Shown here: positions 46,262-54,831 of the stretch, in pieces
Layout of the letters: the number at the start of each line of letters is the position of its first letter
Numbering within the stretch: position 1 is the stretch's first letter
DNA from: Paenibacillus_E qinlingensis_A
GTDB taxonomy: Bacteria; Bacillota; Bacilli; Paenibacillales; NBRC-103111
Assembly: GCF_031455095.1 (NCBI RefSeq)
Contig: NZ_JAVDSB010000004.1
Span: 1 to 64,000 of the forward strand
DNA length: 64,000 nucleotides
Direction: 5' to 3'
Position numbers and translations under genes: made by a program
Notes under the pieces: model-generated
The model's input: the letters and a program-made list of their open reading frames with translations, nothing else
Databases searched by the model: none
What the model was told of the DNA's origin: nothing

Positions 46262-46356
46262 ATAAAAAAAGACACTCCTCTCCCAAAAGAGAATAGCGTC
46301 TCCGTTCAAACGGTGGTCACATTTCTAGAGTACCACTCGGAATGAAACTTCGTCAA
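46262..46356 (-). promoter_or_regulatory. Promoter and attenuator-like leader of ABC transporter operon
   Basis: Minus-strand promoter TTGACG (46351-46356), an 18-bp spacer, TACTCT (46327-46332). The short leader has a CCGT/ACGG hairpin (46302-46313) followed at once by a terminator: GACGCT/AGTGTC stem plus inner CTC/GAG pairs and T7 (46264-46300). The layout is the same as the leader at 43577-43711, including the junction ACGGAG(A/G)CG. Confidence 0.65.
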
Positions 46357-46410
46357 TCACAATTTATTATAATCCTATAAGTTTTATCGGAATTGTTGTT
46401 TTCAGCCTAA

Positions 46411-47256
46411 TTAATGCTCCACATGCGCCTCCCGCATCCCCATGACTGGATTGCCCGTTAAGCACTGCTCAAACATATCAATAATCGCTAAGAAGCGCTC
46501 CGCCTCGCGGAACACATGATCCGCCAACAAGGGATGGATGATGCTTTTGATTTTGCAGGCTTCTATTAAATCACGCGCTGTTTTTTTGAAATCACGGAGT
46601 GCAACGACAGAGACACGATTCTGGTCCAGGAACTGGTCCAAGAGAGGATCTGTTTGAGATTGCGGCCGCATCCCGCTCAAATCAATGGCTTGGAAGAGGA
46701 GTTGGTCAAAATCATGACTAAAATTCCGCGCTTGCTCCACTAATTGACGCTCGGATGGATCCAGCAAATGACCGATAAACTTAGCGTGATCCGCCATGAT
46801 ACGCAGGAAGAACACATTTTCATCAATAATCGCGTCGTGTAATGGCTCTAATCGTCCAGAGTTCAATTCGTGTAATCGGTTACGGAAATAGTTCGCCTCA
46901 CGACTCGTATGGTCAACTAACAATGGGAAGTTATTACCGCCAGGAAGCTTGCATTGGATGATGAGTCCAAGAACTTTCCTTTTGAACGCCCAAATATGTG
47001 CAGCAGCCGACGACACTTCTGTATTGAAGCGCCGAATTTGTTCAGGGTCTGTCAACTCGTTGTACGAATGGGATTGATTCTCGATACCCTCAAAAATCTG
47101 ATAATATTGATTCGCCTCTTGGATCAACGTCGTGTCTTCACAGCGAAAGCCCAGTTTGAGAAACAAGGAATGTTCCTTCATAATACGTGACCAGAACCGG
47201 ACCTCATCCAATGAACGCATCACGAACTCATTTGACAATTCGAGCACTCTCCTCAC
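46411..47256 (-). CDS. DUF2935 family protein
   Basis: A 281-residue all-helical protein built of two related helical bundles, each with Glu/His pairs (SLDEVRFWSRIMKEHSLFL near 13-31 and DENVFFLRIMADHAKFIGHLL near 147-167; late HVFREAERFL). DUF2935 folds like a ferritin-type bundle and binds metals; its role is unknown. The start is GTG at 47254-47256, eight bases after AGAGGAG; the longer GTG frame at 47289 has no site. Monocistronic, divergent from the beta-galactosidase gene. Confidence 0.8.
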   Translation of the reverse strand: MRRVLELSNEFVMRSLDEVRFWSRIMKEHSLFLKLGFRCEDTTLIQEANQYYQIFEGIENQSHSYNELTDPEQIRRFNTEVSSAAAHIWAFKRKVLGLIIQCKLPGGNNFPLLVDHTSREANYFRNRLHELNSGRLEPLHDAIIDENVFFLRIMADHAKFIGHLLDPSERQLVEQARNFSHDFDQLLFQAIDLSGMRPQSQTDPLLDQFLDQNRVSVVALRDFKKTARDLIEACKIKSIIHPLLADHVFREAERFLAIIDMFEQCLTGNPVMGMREAHVEH

Positions 47257-47447
47257 ATGATGTTCTCCTCTTTCATTTATAATGGGCACTTGTCGTACAT
47301 ATGCTACAACAACCTAAATAGGACAACTGCTGGAGATTTTTTTCCTGAAAGTTTACGTGTAGATCAATGCTCATCCGTTATAATGAAGGTACAGCCCTGT
47401 TAGACAGTCAATAGCTAGTAACTATCCCTTGATGAGGTGTTGTCACT

Positions 47448-49460
47448 ATGTACTTTGGCGTTGATTATTATCCAGAACATTGGCCAGAAGAGCGTTGGCA
47501 GCTAGATGCGCGAATGATGCGGGAAGCCGGTATGAATATTGTCCGATTGGCGGAGTTTGCTTGGGTCAAAATGGAGCCCGAACTCGGTGTCTATGATTTC
47601 TCCTGGTTGGATCGCGCAATTGACGTGTTTACGCAGGAAGGCATCCAGATTATTCTGGGGACTCCGACTGCCGCTGCACCCAAATGGTTGATGGATCTGT
47701 ACCCAGATATGTATCCCGTGGATGTATACGGCCTCAAAAAGGGCTTCGGGACAAGACGGCATTACTGCCCGAATCATCCCGTCTATCTGACGCATTCAAC
47801 CATCATTACGCGTAAATTAGCGGCACATTATGCGAACCATCCGCATGTTGTGGCTTGGCAAGTGGATAATGAATTCGGTGGTCCTTGCTATTGCCAAAGT
47901 GATCTGCGTGAATTCCGCAAATGGTTGGCTCGTAAATATGGTTCGATTGATGCGTTAAATCGAGAATGGGGAACGATTTTCTGGAGCCAGACCTATCGTC
48001 ATTTCGATGAGATTGATTTACCTGCCTATTCATCTAGCGATGGTTTCAGTCAAAATGCTGGAGCAGGCGACCTCTCTACACCTTACAATCACAATCCTGG
48101 CATGGTATTGGATTATTTCCGTTTTTTTACGGATGCAACGGCAGCTTATCAGAAGGCCCAGATTGATGAAATTCGCACCTATACCTCTCTACCCATTACC
48201 CATAATTTGATGGGGCATGCGAATGATTTGGACTATTTTAAAATAGGGAAAGATCTCGATTTCATCTGTTGGGACAATTATCCGAATAATATGTGGGGAA
48301 AAGGCTCACCCTCTAGTGCCTCCATGGCACATGATCTGATGCGCGGCATTAAAGAGCAGAATTTCTGGATGATGGAGCAGCAAAGCGGTCCCTGCGGTTG
48401 GCAACATATGGGCGACACGCCCGAACCTGGCCAATTGCGGTTGTGGACCTATCAAGCGCTCGCGCACGGCGCTGAAGCGATGGTGTATTTCCGCTGGCGG
48501 GCATGCACGGTGGGGATCGAGCAGTATTGGCATGGCATTCTCGATCATGATGGGATCGGGCGGAGAAGGTATCGCGAGATCAAACAGCTCGGCGCCGAAT
48601 TGGCTGGGTTGCATGATTTATTCGTGGGCTCACAGAATGTGAGTCAAGTCGCAATCATTAAATCTTACGATAATGCTTGGAGCCATAGGCAACAGCCGCA
48701 CAATCGGAAGTTCAATTATAATATGCTGCTGCACGCATACTACGACGCTATTGCGGATCAACATCTCAATCTCGATGTCGTGAATGTGGAGACCGATTTC
48801 TCCAAGTATCGCCTCGTGATGATGCCGGCTTTTAACCTGATGACACCTGAAATTGCTGCCAAATGCGAGGCTTTTACAGCTAGCGGCGGCATACTGTTAA
48901 TCACCTTCCGCTCAGGAACGAAAACATGGAACAACCAAATGTCGACGCTCACCGTCCCAGGGTTATTTAAGGATATGGCCGGTGTTGAGCTCGAAGAGTT
49001 CGATTCCATCAATTTCGGCAGAACCGTCAAGGTGAAGGGGACTTTCGGGGAGGGCACCGCCGCGATATGGGCCGATGTTCTGAAGAGTAATGGCGCCGAG
49101 GTATTGGCGACTTACGATAGCCATTATTACATAGGTCAACCCGCGGTGACTGTGAATGCGTACGGTAATGGCCGCGTTTATTATGTGGGATGCGATTTGG
49201 ATGCTGATGCACTCGGGGCGCTGATGCAGCATGTAGTTCAACGCGAGGGCTTGGAGCCGTTATTGCGGGAGCCCGTGAACGGCGTGGAAGTCATTGCCAA
49301 GACGAAGGATGGGCAGGCGTTCTGGGTGCTTTTGAATTATACAAATGAACTCAAACGTGTGGCGCTGCCTGGAGCGTATGTGAGTCTCTTGGATGGTTCC
49401 TCGGTTGGTACGGAGGCCAATTTAGCCCCATATGGGGTGATGGTGATTCGGCAAGAGTAG
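47448..49460 (+). CDS. Beta-galactosidase, GH42 family
   Basis: A 670-residue GH42 enzyme that hydrolyses terminal beta-galactosides. TIM-barrel segments: YYPEHWPEERW near residue 8, the acid/base Glu in AWQVDNEFGG (about 143), and the nucleophile Glu in FWMMEQQSGP (about 310). The trimerisation domain (about 390-590, NLDVVNVETDFSKYRLVMMPA) and a small C-terminal beta domain follow. No signal peptide, so intracellular. GAGGTG precedes the ATG by eight bases; a TATAAT-like -10 lies near 47381. Monocistronic with a strong terminator. Confidence 0.95.
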   Translation: MYFGVDYYPEHWPEERWQLDARMMREAGMNIVRLAEFAWVKMEPELGVYDFSWLDRAIDVFTQEGIQIILGTPTAAAPKWLMDLYPDMYPVDVYGLKKGFGTRRHYCPNHPVYLTHSTIITRKLAAHYANHPHVVAWQVDNEFGGPCYCQSDLREFRKWLARKYGSIDALNREWGTIFWSQTYRHFDEIDLPAYSSSDGFSQNAGAGDLSTPYNHNPGMVLDYFRFFTDATAAYQKAQIDEIRTYTSLPITHNLMGHANDLDYFKIGKDLDFICWDNYPNNMWGKGSPSSASMAHDLMRGIKEQNFWMMEQQSGPCGWQHMGDTPEPGQLRLWTYQALAHGAEAMVYFRWRACTVGIEQYWHGILDHDGIGRRRYREIKQLGAELAGLHDLFVGSQNVSQVAIIKSYDNAWSHRQQPHNRKFNYNMLLHAYYDAIADQHLNLDVVNVETDFSKYRLVMMPAFNLMTPEIAAKCEAFTASGGILLITFRSGTKTWNNQMSTLTVPGLFKDMAGVELEEFDSINFGRTVKVKGTFGEGTAAIWADVLKSNGAEVLATYDSHYYIGQPAVTVNAYGNGRVYYVGCDLDADALGALMQHVVQREGLEPLLREPVNGVEVIAKTKDGQAFWVLLNYTNELKRVALPGAYVSLLDGSSVGTEANLAPYGVMVIRQE

Positions 49461-49475
49461 CCTGAAATAACAGAT

Positions 49476-49513
49476 AAGCCTACCTCCAGTATGAACTGGT
49501 TGTAGGCTTTTTG
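49476..49513 (+). terminator. Terminator of GH42 gene
   Basis: AAGCCTAC (49476-49483) pairs with GTAGGCTT (49502-49509), with an inner CCAGT/ACTGG stem and a T5 tail. Confidence 0.92.
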
Positions 49514-49539
49514 TTGTGTAGGGATACGCCTCTTTCAGT

Positions 49540-51117
49540 TCAGGCGTGCCACTGCAGCAAATCGTCAAGAATCTGGTTCTGTCCGCTAGGAGCCCAGCTC
49601 ATGCTAATCCAATTCGGAATCACGCGGATCTGGTTGTTCTGGACAGCCTTCATCGCATCCCAAGAAGTCCCTTTCAACATGCTATTGTACAGATTAGCCT
49701 CCTCTTGTGCGGAAAGTCGTTTATCAATCAGGAGAAAATCCGTATCAAAAATGGGTATGACTTCTACAGGATACTCCTTGGTTCTCTCGTTCAATGGCAC
49801 ACAACTTCCAGGCTTAAGCCCAAGCTCTGTATATAATAAATGGCTTAATGGGTGATCTATCATGCCGTGTACGCGAATTTTTTCACTATACAATCGAATG
49901 ACGGACACACTTTGGAGACCGATTATGTCCGTTAACGCATCCCTCGTAAACTTCACTCGCAGATCCAATTGACTGAACGTTTGTTGCGCTTCTTTTTCCC
50001 GTCCGACTAACTCAGCAATCCTTCTAAAATACGTGCGCCAATCCATTGAAAAATCTACCATGACTGTCGGAGCTATCTGCTTTAACTGGTTATAAAGGGG
50101 GAGATGCCGGTAATCTGCAATAATTAACTCTGGTCCATAGTTACGCAGCTCCGCTAATTGAATTTCTATTTGCCGTTGATTCTCTTCGATGCCTAACTCT
50201 AAATGTCGATAACCATTCAATTCAAAGGCATCCTCCACGCCTAGGTCATGCAAACAATCGCGATAACGAAAACACGATGCTACAGCGACTTTCAATTGTT
50301 TCCTTTTGATATACAACGTAGGTGAAATCCCCAAGCTATTCTTAAACATGCGGCTAAAATAAAACTCATTCCCGAAACCAACAGCTGCTGAAATATCCTT
50401 GATGGAAGACTCTGACTGTTGCAAAAGTTCCTTGGAATAATCGATCCGAATCTGATTCAAATACTCAACAGGGGACATCGTCTTCGCTTTTTTGAAGCTT
50501 CTTGAATAGGAAGTTGGCGTCAGTCCTGCGATGTCGGACAACGTCTCCAGCTTGATTTTGTGGCTAAAATGCTTGTACATGTAAGAAATGCTTTGATCAA
50601 TTCCTTTGGACGCATCCTCGAATTCAATCGTTTCTGGTACTTCCTCGGGCATCGATTGAATCAGACTTTGAAACTTGAGTTGAAGCAGGGGATCCTTCGT
50701 CGACTTCGTTCGGGATTCTTGATAGAGGTGCTCCACACTTTCGTGATGCTGCTTGGCCTGCTTGATTTGAATCTTGCCCGTCTGAAAAAGCGAAGGATCC
50801 GAGGTCGATCTGGCACAGTGCCAGCCGTCCCTCTTTTTGAACAACGATATACGTCTAATGATTAAGATATAGTACTCGATAAACTCTGACTCCAACATCA
50901 CTTCGATCGGCTTATTTCGAGCTATATATAATGTCTGATTCGGCTTGATCGGCACAGCTTGATTATCGATGCAAAGAATGCCTTTGCCTTGTGTCACAAC
51001 AAAGAGCATATCTCCTGGGATATTCTTTGAATGCAGCGTGTTCCGTTTGTAGAAACGACGTTTGCTTATGGAAGAAAGTATGAGAAGCGAGTAATCCTGA
51101 TCTTGAACCGGCAGCAT
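49540..51117 (-). CDS. Btr-like AraC regulator fused to siderophore-binding domain
   Basis: 525 residues: an N-terminal cupin-like sensor (about 1-100); an AraC DNA-binding domain with two helix-turn-helix motifs (about 175-270; LSDIAGLTPTSYSRSFKKA and ISAAVGFGNEFYFSRMFK); and a C-terminal BtuF/FecB-type periplasmic-binding fold (about 275-525; ELIIADYRHLP, APTVMVDF, DTDFLLIDKR). This is the Bacillus Btr (YbbB) architecture, in which binding of a ferri-siderophore in the cytosol activates uptake genes. A Fur-box-like site lies upstream, fitting iron control. The likely target is the uptake operon at 55-59 kb, but that is inference. Confidence 0.88.
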   Translation of the reverse strand: MLPVQDQDYSLLILSSISKRRFYKRNTLHSKNIPGDMLFVVTQGKGILCIDNQAVPIKPNQTLYIARNKPIEVMLESEFIEYYILIIRRISLFKKRDGWHCARSTSDPSLFQTGKIQIKQAKQHHESVEHLYQESRTKSTKDPLLQLKFQSLIQSMPEEVPETIEFEDASKGIDQSISYMYKHFSHKIKLETLSDIAGLTPTSYSRSFKKAKTMSPVEYLNQIRIDYSKELLQQSESSIKDISAAVGFGNEFYFSRMFKNSLGISPTLYIKRKQLKVAVASCFRYRDCLHDLGVEDAFELNGYRHLELGIEENQRQIEIQLAELRNYGPELIIADYRHLPLYNQLKQIAPTVMVDFSMDWRTYFRRIAELVGREKEAQQTFSQLDLRVKFTRDALTDIIGLQSVSVIRLYSEKIRVHGMIDHPLSHLLYTELGLKPGSCVPLNERTKEYPVEVIPIFDTDFLLIDKRLSAQEEANLYNSMLKGTSWDAMKAVQNNQIRVIPNWISMSWAPSGQNQILDDLLQWHA

Positions 51118-51158
51118 TTGGAGTAATAACCCCTTCCATGGTCAGAGTCGGTTGTGAG

Positions 51159-51173
51159 TGAGAATGATTTTCA
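51159..51173. promoter_or_regulatory. Fur-box-like palindrome upstream of Btr-like regulator
   Basis: TGAGAATGATTTTCA differs from the 7-1-7 Fur consensus TGATAATNATTATCA at one base in each half. It lies about 45 bp upstream of the regulator start. Confidence 0.6.
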
Positions 51174-51264
51174 ATAGACTCAGTATAAATGGTTTACATT
51201 TACTTGGAAAGGTTTTTTTGGAGGCTGATAGGGGGATGAGCTGTAAAAACACCCACGACTGACA

Positions 51265-51300
51265 AACAAAAAAGTGACCCACAGCAACGGGCTGAGGGTC
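51265..51300 (-). terminator. Terminator of SDR gene
   Basis: GACCC (51276-51280) and AGC pair with GCT and GGGTC (51296-51300); on the minus strand a T6 run follows two bases later. It lies about 100 bp past the SDR stop. Confidence 0.75.
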
Positions 51301-51403
51301 TAAGTATATATATTTAAAAAGGGGGTCGGGTTTTATTATAAGCTTTATACATGAATGCCAGATGAATATCATATTTCAATTATATTACAAATCTTTACAT
51401 TCA

Positions 51404-52141
51404 TTACAAAGCTGTCGGTCTTACCATAATTTCGCTGATTAGCGTGTCATCTGGTTCATTAATGGCGAATGCAATGGCTCTAGCAATACCGTTGGGAGAA
51501 ATGCCCATGCCGCTTATTTGATTGGCCATCGCTTGCACTTCCGGGCTGGTAATGCTGTCAAAGAGCTCTGTCTTCGTCAGACCTGGCGCAATCAAGGTCG
51601 ATCTAATTCCCGAAGTAGCGGACTCCTCTAGGCGAAGTCCTTCCGAAATGGCTCTAACAGCGAACTTGGTGGCCGCGTATACGGCTGATGTTGGAGACAC
51701 TTGATACCCTGAAGTCGAGGATAGGTTGATGATATGGCCGGACTCCTGCTCCCGCATGACAGGTAGTACCGCGGCTATACTGTACAAAACGCCTTTGATG
51801 TTCACATCGATCATCTGATCCCACTCTTCCACGCGTAATTCATTCATCCTGGAAGATGGCATGATCCCCGCATTGTTCACCCACACATCAATACGGCCAT
51901 ACTCACCTAGGGCCAACTTGACCACGTTCTGCATATCTTCAGCAGACACGACGTCAGCTTTTACAGCAAAGGCCTCGCCACCACTCGCTTTAATCTCATT
52001 AACGATCGCATGCAGACGTTCTTCTCTTCTCGCAGCTAATACGACCTTCGCACCTTTTTCGGCTAACAATTTCGCTGTAGCTTCTCCGATTCCGCTTGAT
52101 GCTCCTGTTATGATAACCACTTTATGTTGAATGTTTTCCAT
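51404..52141 (-). CDS. Short-chain dehydrogenase/reductase (SDR)
   Basis: A 245-residue classical SDR. NAD(P)-binding TGASSGIG lies at residues 12-19, NNAG near 90, catalytic Ser in NLSSTSG (about 140) and YAATK (Tyr about 155, Lys 159). An Arg-rich AARREERL suggests NADPH. The substrate is unknown. The start ATG at 52139-52141 follows AAGGAG by nine bases. Divergently transcribed from the TetR gene, which is probably its repressor. Confidence 0.9.
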   Translation of the reverse strand: MENIQHKVVIITGASSGIGEATAKLLAEKGAKVVLAARREERLHAIVNEIKASGGEAFAVKADVVSAEDMQNVVKLALGEYGRIDVWVNNAGIMPSSRMNELRVEEWDQMIDVNIKGVLYSIAAVLPVMREQESGHIINLSSTSGYQVSPTSAVYAATKFAVRAISEGLRLEESATSGIRSTLIAPGLTKTELFDSITSPEVQAMANQISGMGISPNGIARAIAFAINEPDDTLISEIMVRPTAL

Positions 52142-52188
52142 GACTATTCGCTCCTTCGTCGCTATGATATTAAACACATGTTGAATAT

Positions 52189-52202
52189 TTAACGGCCGTT
52201 GA
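52189..52202. promoter_or_regulatory. Candidate operator between SDR and TetR genes
   Basis: The perfect 10-bp palindrome AACGGCCGTT (52191-52200) is flanked by TT and GA, giving a near-palindrome of 14 bp. It lies in the divergent promoter region, a typical place for a TetR operator. Confidence 0.5.
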
Positions 52203-52312
52203 TTAATATTATAGACAGAAGCAGTGATTACTCAATGGTTGATATCGACGTAATTGTTTCATATCCAACAACACCCGTGAAATTGTTGATTATCTGAGGA
52301 GGAATGCCACAC

Positions 52313-52879
52313 ATGGAGTCCGTTGTTAAAACCGACCGCCGTATTCTCCGAAGCAAGCAATCCATAAAGAAGTCGTTTCTGGAGCTATTTTCGGAAAAAG
52401 ATTTTGAACACATCACCATTAACGAGATCGCGGAGCGTGCGAATGTGAACCGCGGCACCGTTTATCTGCATTACCACGACAAATACGATCTTCTGGACAA
52501 ATGCATCGAGGAGCATATCAATGCATTGATTACGTTATGCACGAACCGGGAGGCCAATCAAGTAAGCGAGGGGATAGTACAAGACCCCAAGCCGATTTTT
52601 GATTACTTTCATAGCCATTCCCCATTCTTCTCAGCTATGTTTTCCAATCAGAGAGTCTTCCTATTCCGAGATCGCCTGCTGAAATTTATCTCCACTAATC
52701 TGATGGTTAAAATGGAAAAGCCGGGAACTCCTCCCGATATCGACATTGAAATCAAGGCCCAATTCATGGCCTCTGCTTTCATTGGCATTGTAGAGTGGTG
52801 GATCCTTCATAACATGCCGCATTCCACACAATTTATGGCTGATCAGGTAAGGAATTTATTTGAAAATAATCACGTTTAA
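52313..52879 (+). CDS. TetR/AcrR family transcriptional regulator
   Basis: 188 residues. The N-terminal helix-turn-helix (ITINEIAERANVNRGTVYLHYHDKYDLL, key part INEIAERANVNRGTVYLHY) lies at about 38-60. A helical C-terminal effector domain of the TetR_C type with a long hydrophobic IKAQFMASAFIGIVEWWI helix follows. The ATG at 52313 is chosen because the GGAGG is 10 bases upstream; the earlier ATG at 52304 nearly touches it. It probably represses itself and the adjacent SDR gene. Confidence 0.88.
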   Translation: MESVVKTDRRILRSKQSIKKSFLELFSEKDFEHITINEIAERANVNRGTVYLHYHDKYDLLDKCIEEHINALITLCTNREANQVSEGIVQDPKPIFDYFHSHSPFFSAMFSNQRVFLFRDRLLKFISTNLMVKMEKPGTPPDIDIEIKAQFMASAFIGIVEWWILHNMPHSTQFMADQVRNLFENNHV

Positions 52880-52896
52880 AACATTAATGTCAGCAT

Positions 52897-53973
52897 TTAC
52901 TCCGCCCAGGGTTGCGTCGTCGTTGTCAGTTCCTCGCCCGACTCAATCGCGGATTGCATGATGATCGATACATAATGGTCCTGCATCGCCTCAGCCAAGT
53001 CATAACAAGATGGCCCACCCTTTACATAGTCCGCCATTCGAGTCAAACTAGTAGCAATCGCAATCTCATCATCGGATAAACGCCCGGGAACGACTGGGTT
53101 TTCGTACACCCAATCTTCGCCCGCGATAATCCCTTGGTGATAATATCCTTCCAAGTTACCGTTATGACCGGTATCGACTCTACGGAAATTGCCAGTGATA
53201 GGTGTTGTAAAATCCTTCAAATACCGGAACGTTTCATCCGATAATTCGCCACGGTTTCCGCGAACAAGGACACGATTTTGGCGAATCCAAGAGAAATACT
53301 GGTCACCTGTAAAATCAAACAGCGCCAGCTGGTTTCCAAAACGAAGCGTAGCGATATCCTGCACCGAGTTGCCAATCACTTCACTTTCCGGAGGCCCATT
53401 ACGCCCCGGACCTTTCACGATTTCAGAGGTAAATCTCTGTCCACGAATAATGGCATTCTGGAATTGAATGCCAAGCAACTTTCGGATTAGACTGATGCCA
53501 TGATAACCGTGAGCGGCCGATACTTGCACCTGAGAAACGTCACCTAGTTTACCTGATCTCACAAAAGCTATACGTGCAGCATGCATCGGCTGATACAAAT
53601 ATTGTTCGGCCACCTGTACGCGCCCCTTTAGCTTGGACACCGACCGGTACAAGTCAGTCATACCCGAGATGTCATTGGCCGGAGGCGTCTCTGTCAATAC
53701 GGGTATGTTCCTTTCTACCAGCTCTAGTGTGCAGCCAGGCATGGCATCCCTCGAAACGCAAACAACCACGAATAGGAGCTGCCCGCTTGAAACGAAAGAT
53801 GCCATGTCTCGGTAGGTTTTCACGCCCCATTTCTCCTCGATTTCCCTGCCTCGTTCCTCATCACGGACGAGCATCGCACGGACGGCGAACCGGTGAGGCT
53901 GCATTTGCGCAATGCGCAAATAAAATTCAGCTCTCCACCCTCGCCCTACAATTCCAAATTCGATTAAAGACAT
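52897..53973 (-). CDS. Gfo/Idh/MocA family oxidoreductase
   Basis: A 358-residue two-domain protein. The N-terminal Rossmann fold has GIVGRGWRAEFY (residues 7-18) and, where most members read EKP, has VLTETPPA (about 91), so the usual catalytic-site Lys is replaced by Thr. The C-terminal alpha/beta domain carries SAAHGYHGISLIR near 152. The family uses NAD(P) on sugars or inositols. The missing Lys suggests altered chemistry or a non-catalytic role. It follows the PPP phosphatase by 12 bp. Confidence 0.82.
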   Translation of the reverse strand: MSLIEFGIVGRGWRAEFYLRIAQMQPHRFAVRAMLVRDEERGREIEEKWGVKTYRDMASFVSSGQLLFVVVCVSRDAMPGCTLELVERNIPVLTETPPANDISGMTDLYRSVSKLKGRVQVAEQYLYQPMHAARIAFVRSGKLGDVSQVQVSAAHGYHGISLIRKLLGIQFQNAIIRGQRFTSEIVKGPGRNGPPESEVIGNSVQDIATLRFGNQLALFDFTGDQYFSWIRQNRVLVRGNRGELSDETFRYLKDFTTPITGNFRRVDTGHNGNLEGYYHQGIIAGEDWVYENPVVPGRLSDDEIAIATSLTRMADYVKGGPSCYDLAEAMQDHYVSIIMQSAIESGEELTTTTQPWAE

Positions 53974-53985
53974 AACGGTTATCCC

Positions 53986-54696
53986 TCACTTTACGTTGTA
54001 CACTACTTGACTTGGCAGTTCTAGACAATTTAATTGCCCACCATAAACGGCGCCACCATCGATGCCAATAATACGATTTACACCAAAATAAACATGATAA
54101 TTATCCGAATCGCCGTGCAGGGTATCGGTGGATGAATGACCGAAAACCACAATTTTTTCACCACTATACCCTGTATGAAATTCGCCACGAATCCACATCA
54201 GCGTAAATGGATCCGTTTCCGAAACAGGCACTCCTGGCTGCACACCGGCATGGACAAATATATAGTCATCCGTTTCGATATAGTGCTCCAGTTGCGTTAT
54301 GAATGCCAAGTGCTCCGATAATAAATCGGACTGGAGTTCTGGTTTAGTGAACGACTCCGCGTTCTCATCGAGGGCATAATCAGCCTCCGTAAACCCATAG
54401 CTTTGTAGCGTCATATCGCCGCCATTGATTTGTGCCCAGCGTTTCCATGCTCTTTCATCCTGCGTCGTCAATGCTTTGATCATTAAATCCTCATGATTCC
54501 CTTTTAAAACTCGCGCTCCGGCCTCTTTTAAAGCCATAACTCGTTCAATGACACCCTTGGCGTCTGGCCCTCGATCCACATAATCGCCCAGCAAAATCAG
54601 TTGATCTTGTTCGGAGTTGTACCTCGCGGCTGCTAGTAAAGCTTCAAATTTGGCAAGTTCGCCATGAATATCGCTAATCACAAGAATTCTTTTCAT
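53986..54696 (-). CDS. PPP-family metallophosphoesterase (Ser/Thr phosphatase-like)
   Basis: A 236-residue calcineurin-like phosphatase. Metal-ligand motifs appear in order: DIHG (residues 8-11), GDYVDRGP (about 37-44), GNHE (about 66-69), late HAGVQPGVP and GHSST. The length and DYVDRGP motif fit bacterial PPP phosphatases, including PrpE/ApaH-like enzymes that act on phosphoproteins or dinucleoside polyphosphates. AGGGG precedes the ATG. It leads a two-gene unit with the Gfo/Idh/MocA gene. Confidence 0.9.
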   Translation of the reverse strand: MKRILVISDIHGELAKFEALLAAARYNSEQDQLILLGDYVDRGPDAKGVIERVMALKEAGARVLKGNHEDLMIKALTTQDERAWKRWAQINGGDMTLQSYGFTEADYALDENAESFTKPELQSDLLSEHLAFITQLEHYIETDDYIFVHAGVQPGVPVSETDPFTLMWIRGEFHTGYSGEKIVVFGHSSTDTLHGDSDNYHVYFGVNRIIGIDGGAVYGGQLNCLELPSQVVYNVK

Positions 54697-54764
54697 CTGT
54701 ATCCCCTTGGTGTCTGGTTAAAGTCCCTTTATTATAAAAGGCTGCAGGCCGATCTGCAATTATC

Positions 54765-54804
54765 GAAAAACCCCCGAATCGCGTTAAGCGTTTCGAAGGT
54801 TTTC
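54765..54804 (-). terminator. Terminator of siderophore-uptake operon
   Basis: GAAAACC..TTCGA pairs imperfectly with the TCG..GGGTTTTT arm on the minus strand, including a CGC/GCG core and a T5 tail. It lies 28 bp past the nitroreductase stop. Confidence 0.75.
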
Positions 54805-54831
54805 TGGAATCACTTTTACTATTTGCCTATC

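Noticed and set aside
46241..46309. N-terminal extension of the SsuB-like ATPase
   Set aside because: The extra codons run through the T tract and stem of the leader terminator, and AAGGAG precedes the later ATG.
51142..51372. 76-codon minus-strand frame between SDR and AraC genes
   Set aside because: It overlaps a terminator and the Fur-box promoter region, with no ribosome site and low-quality composition.
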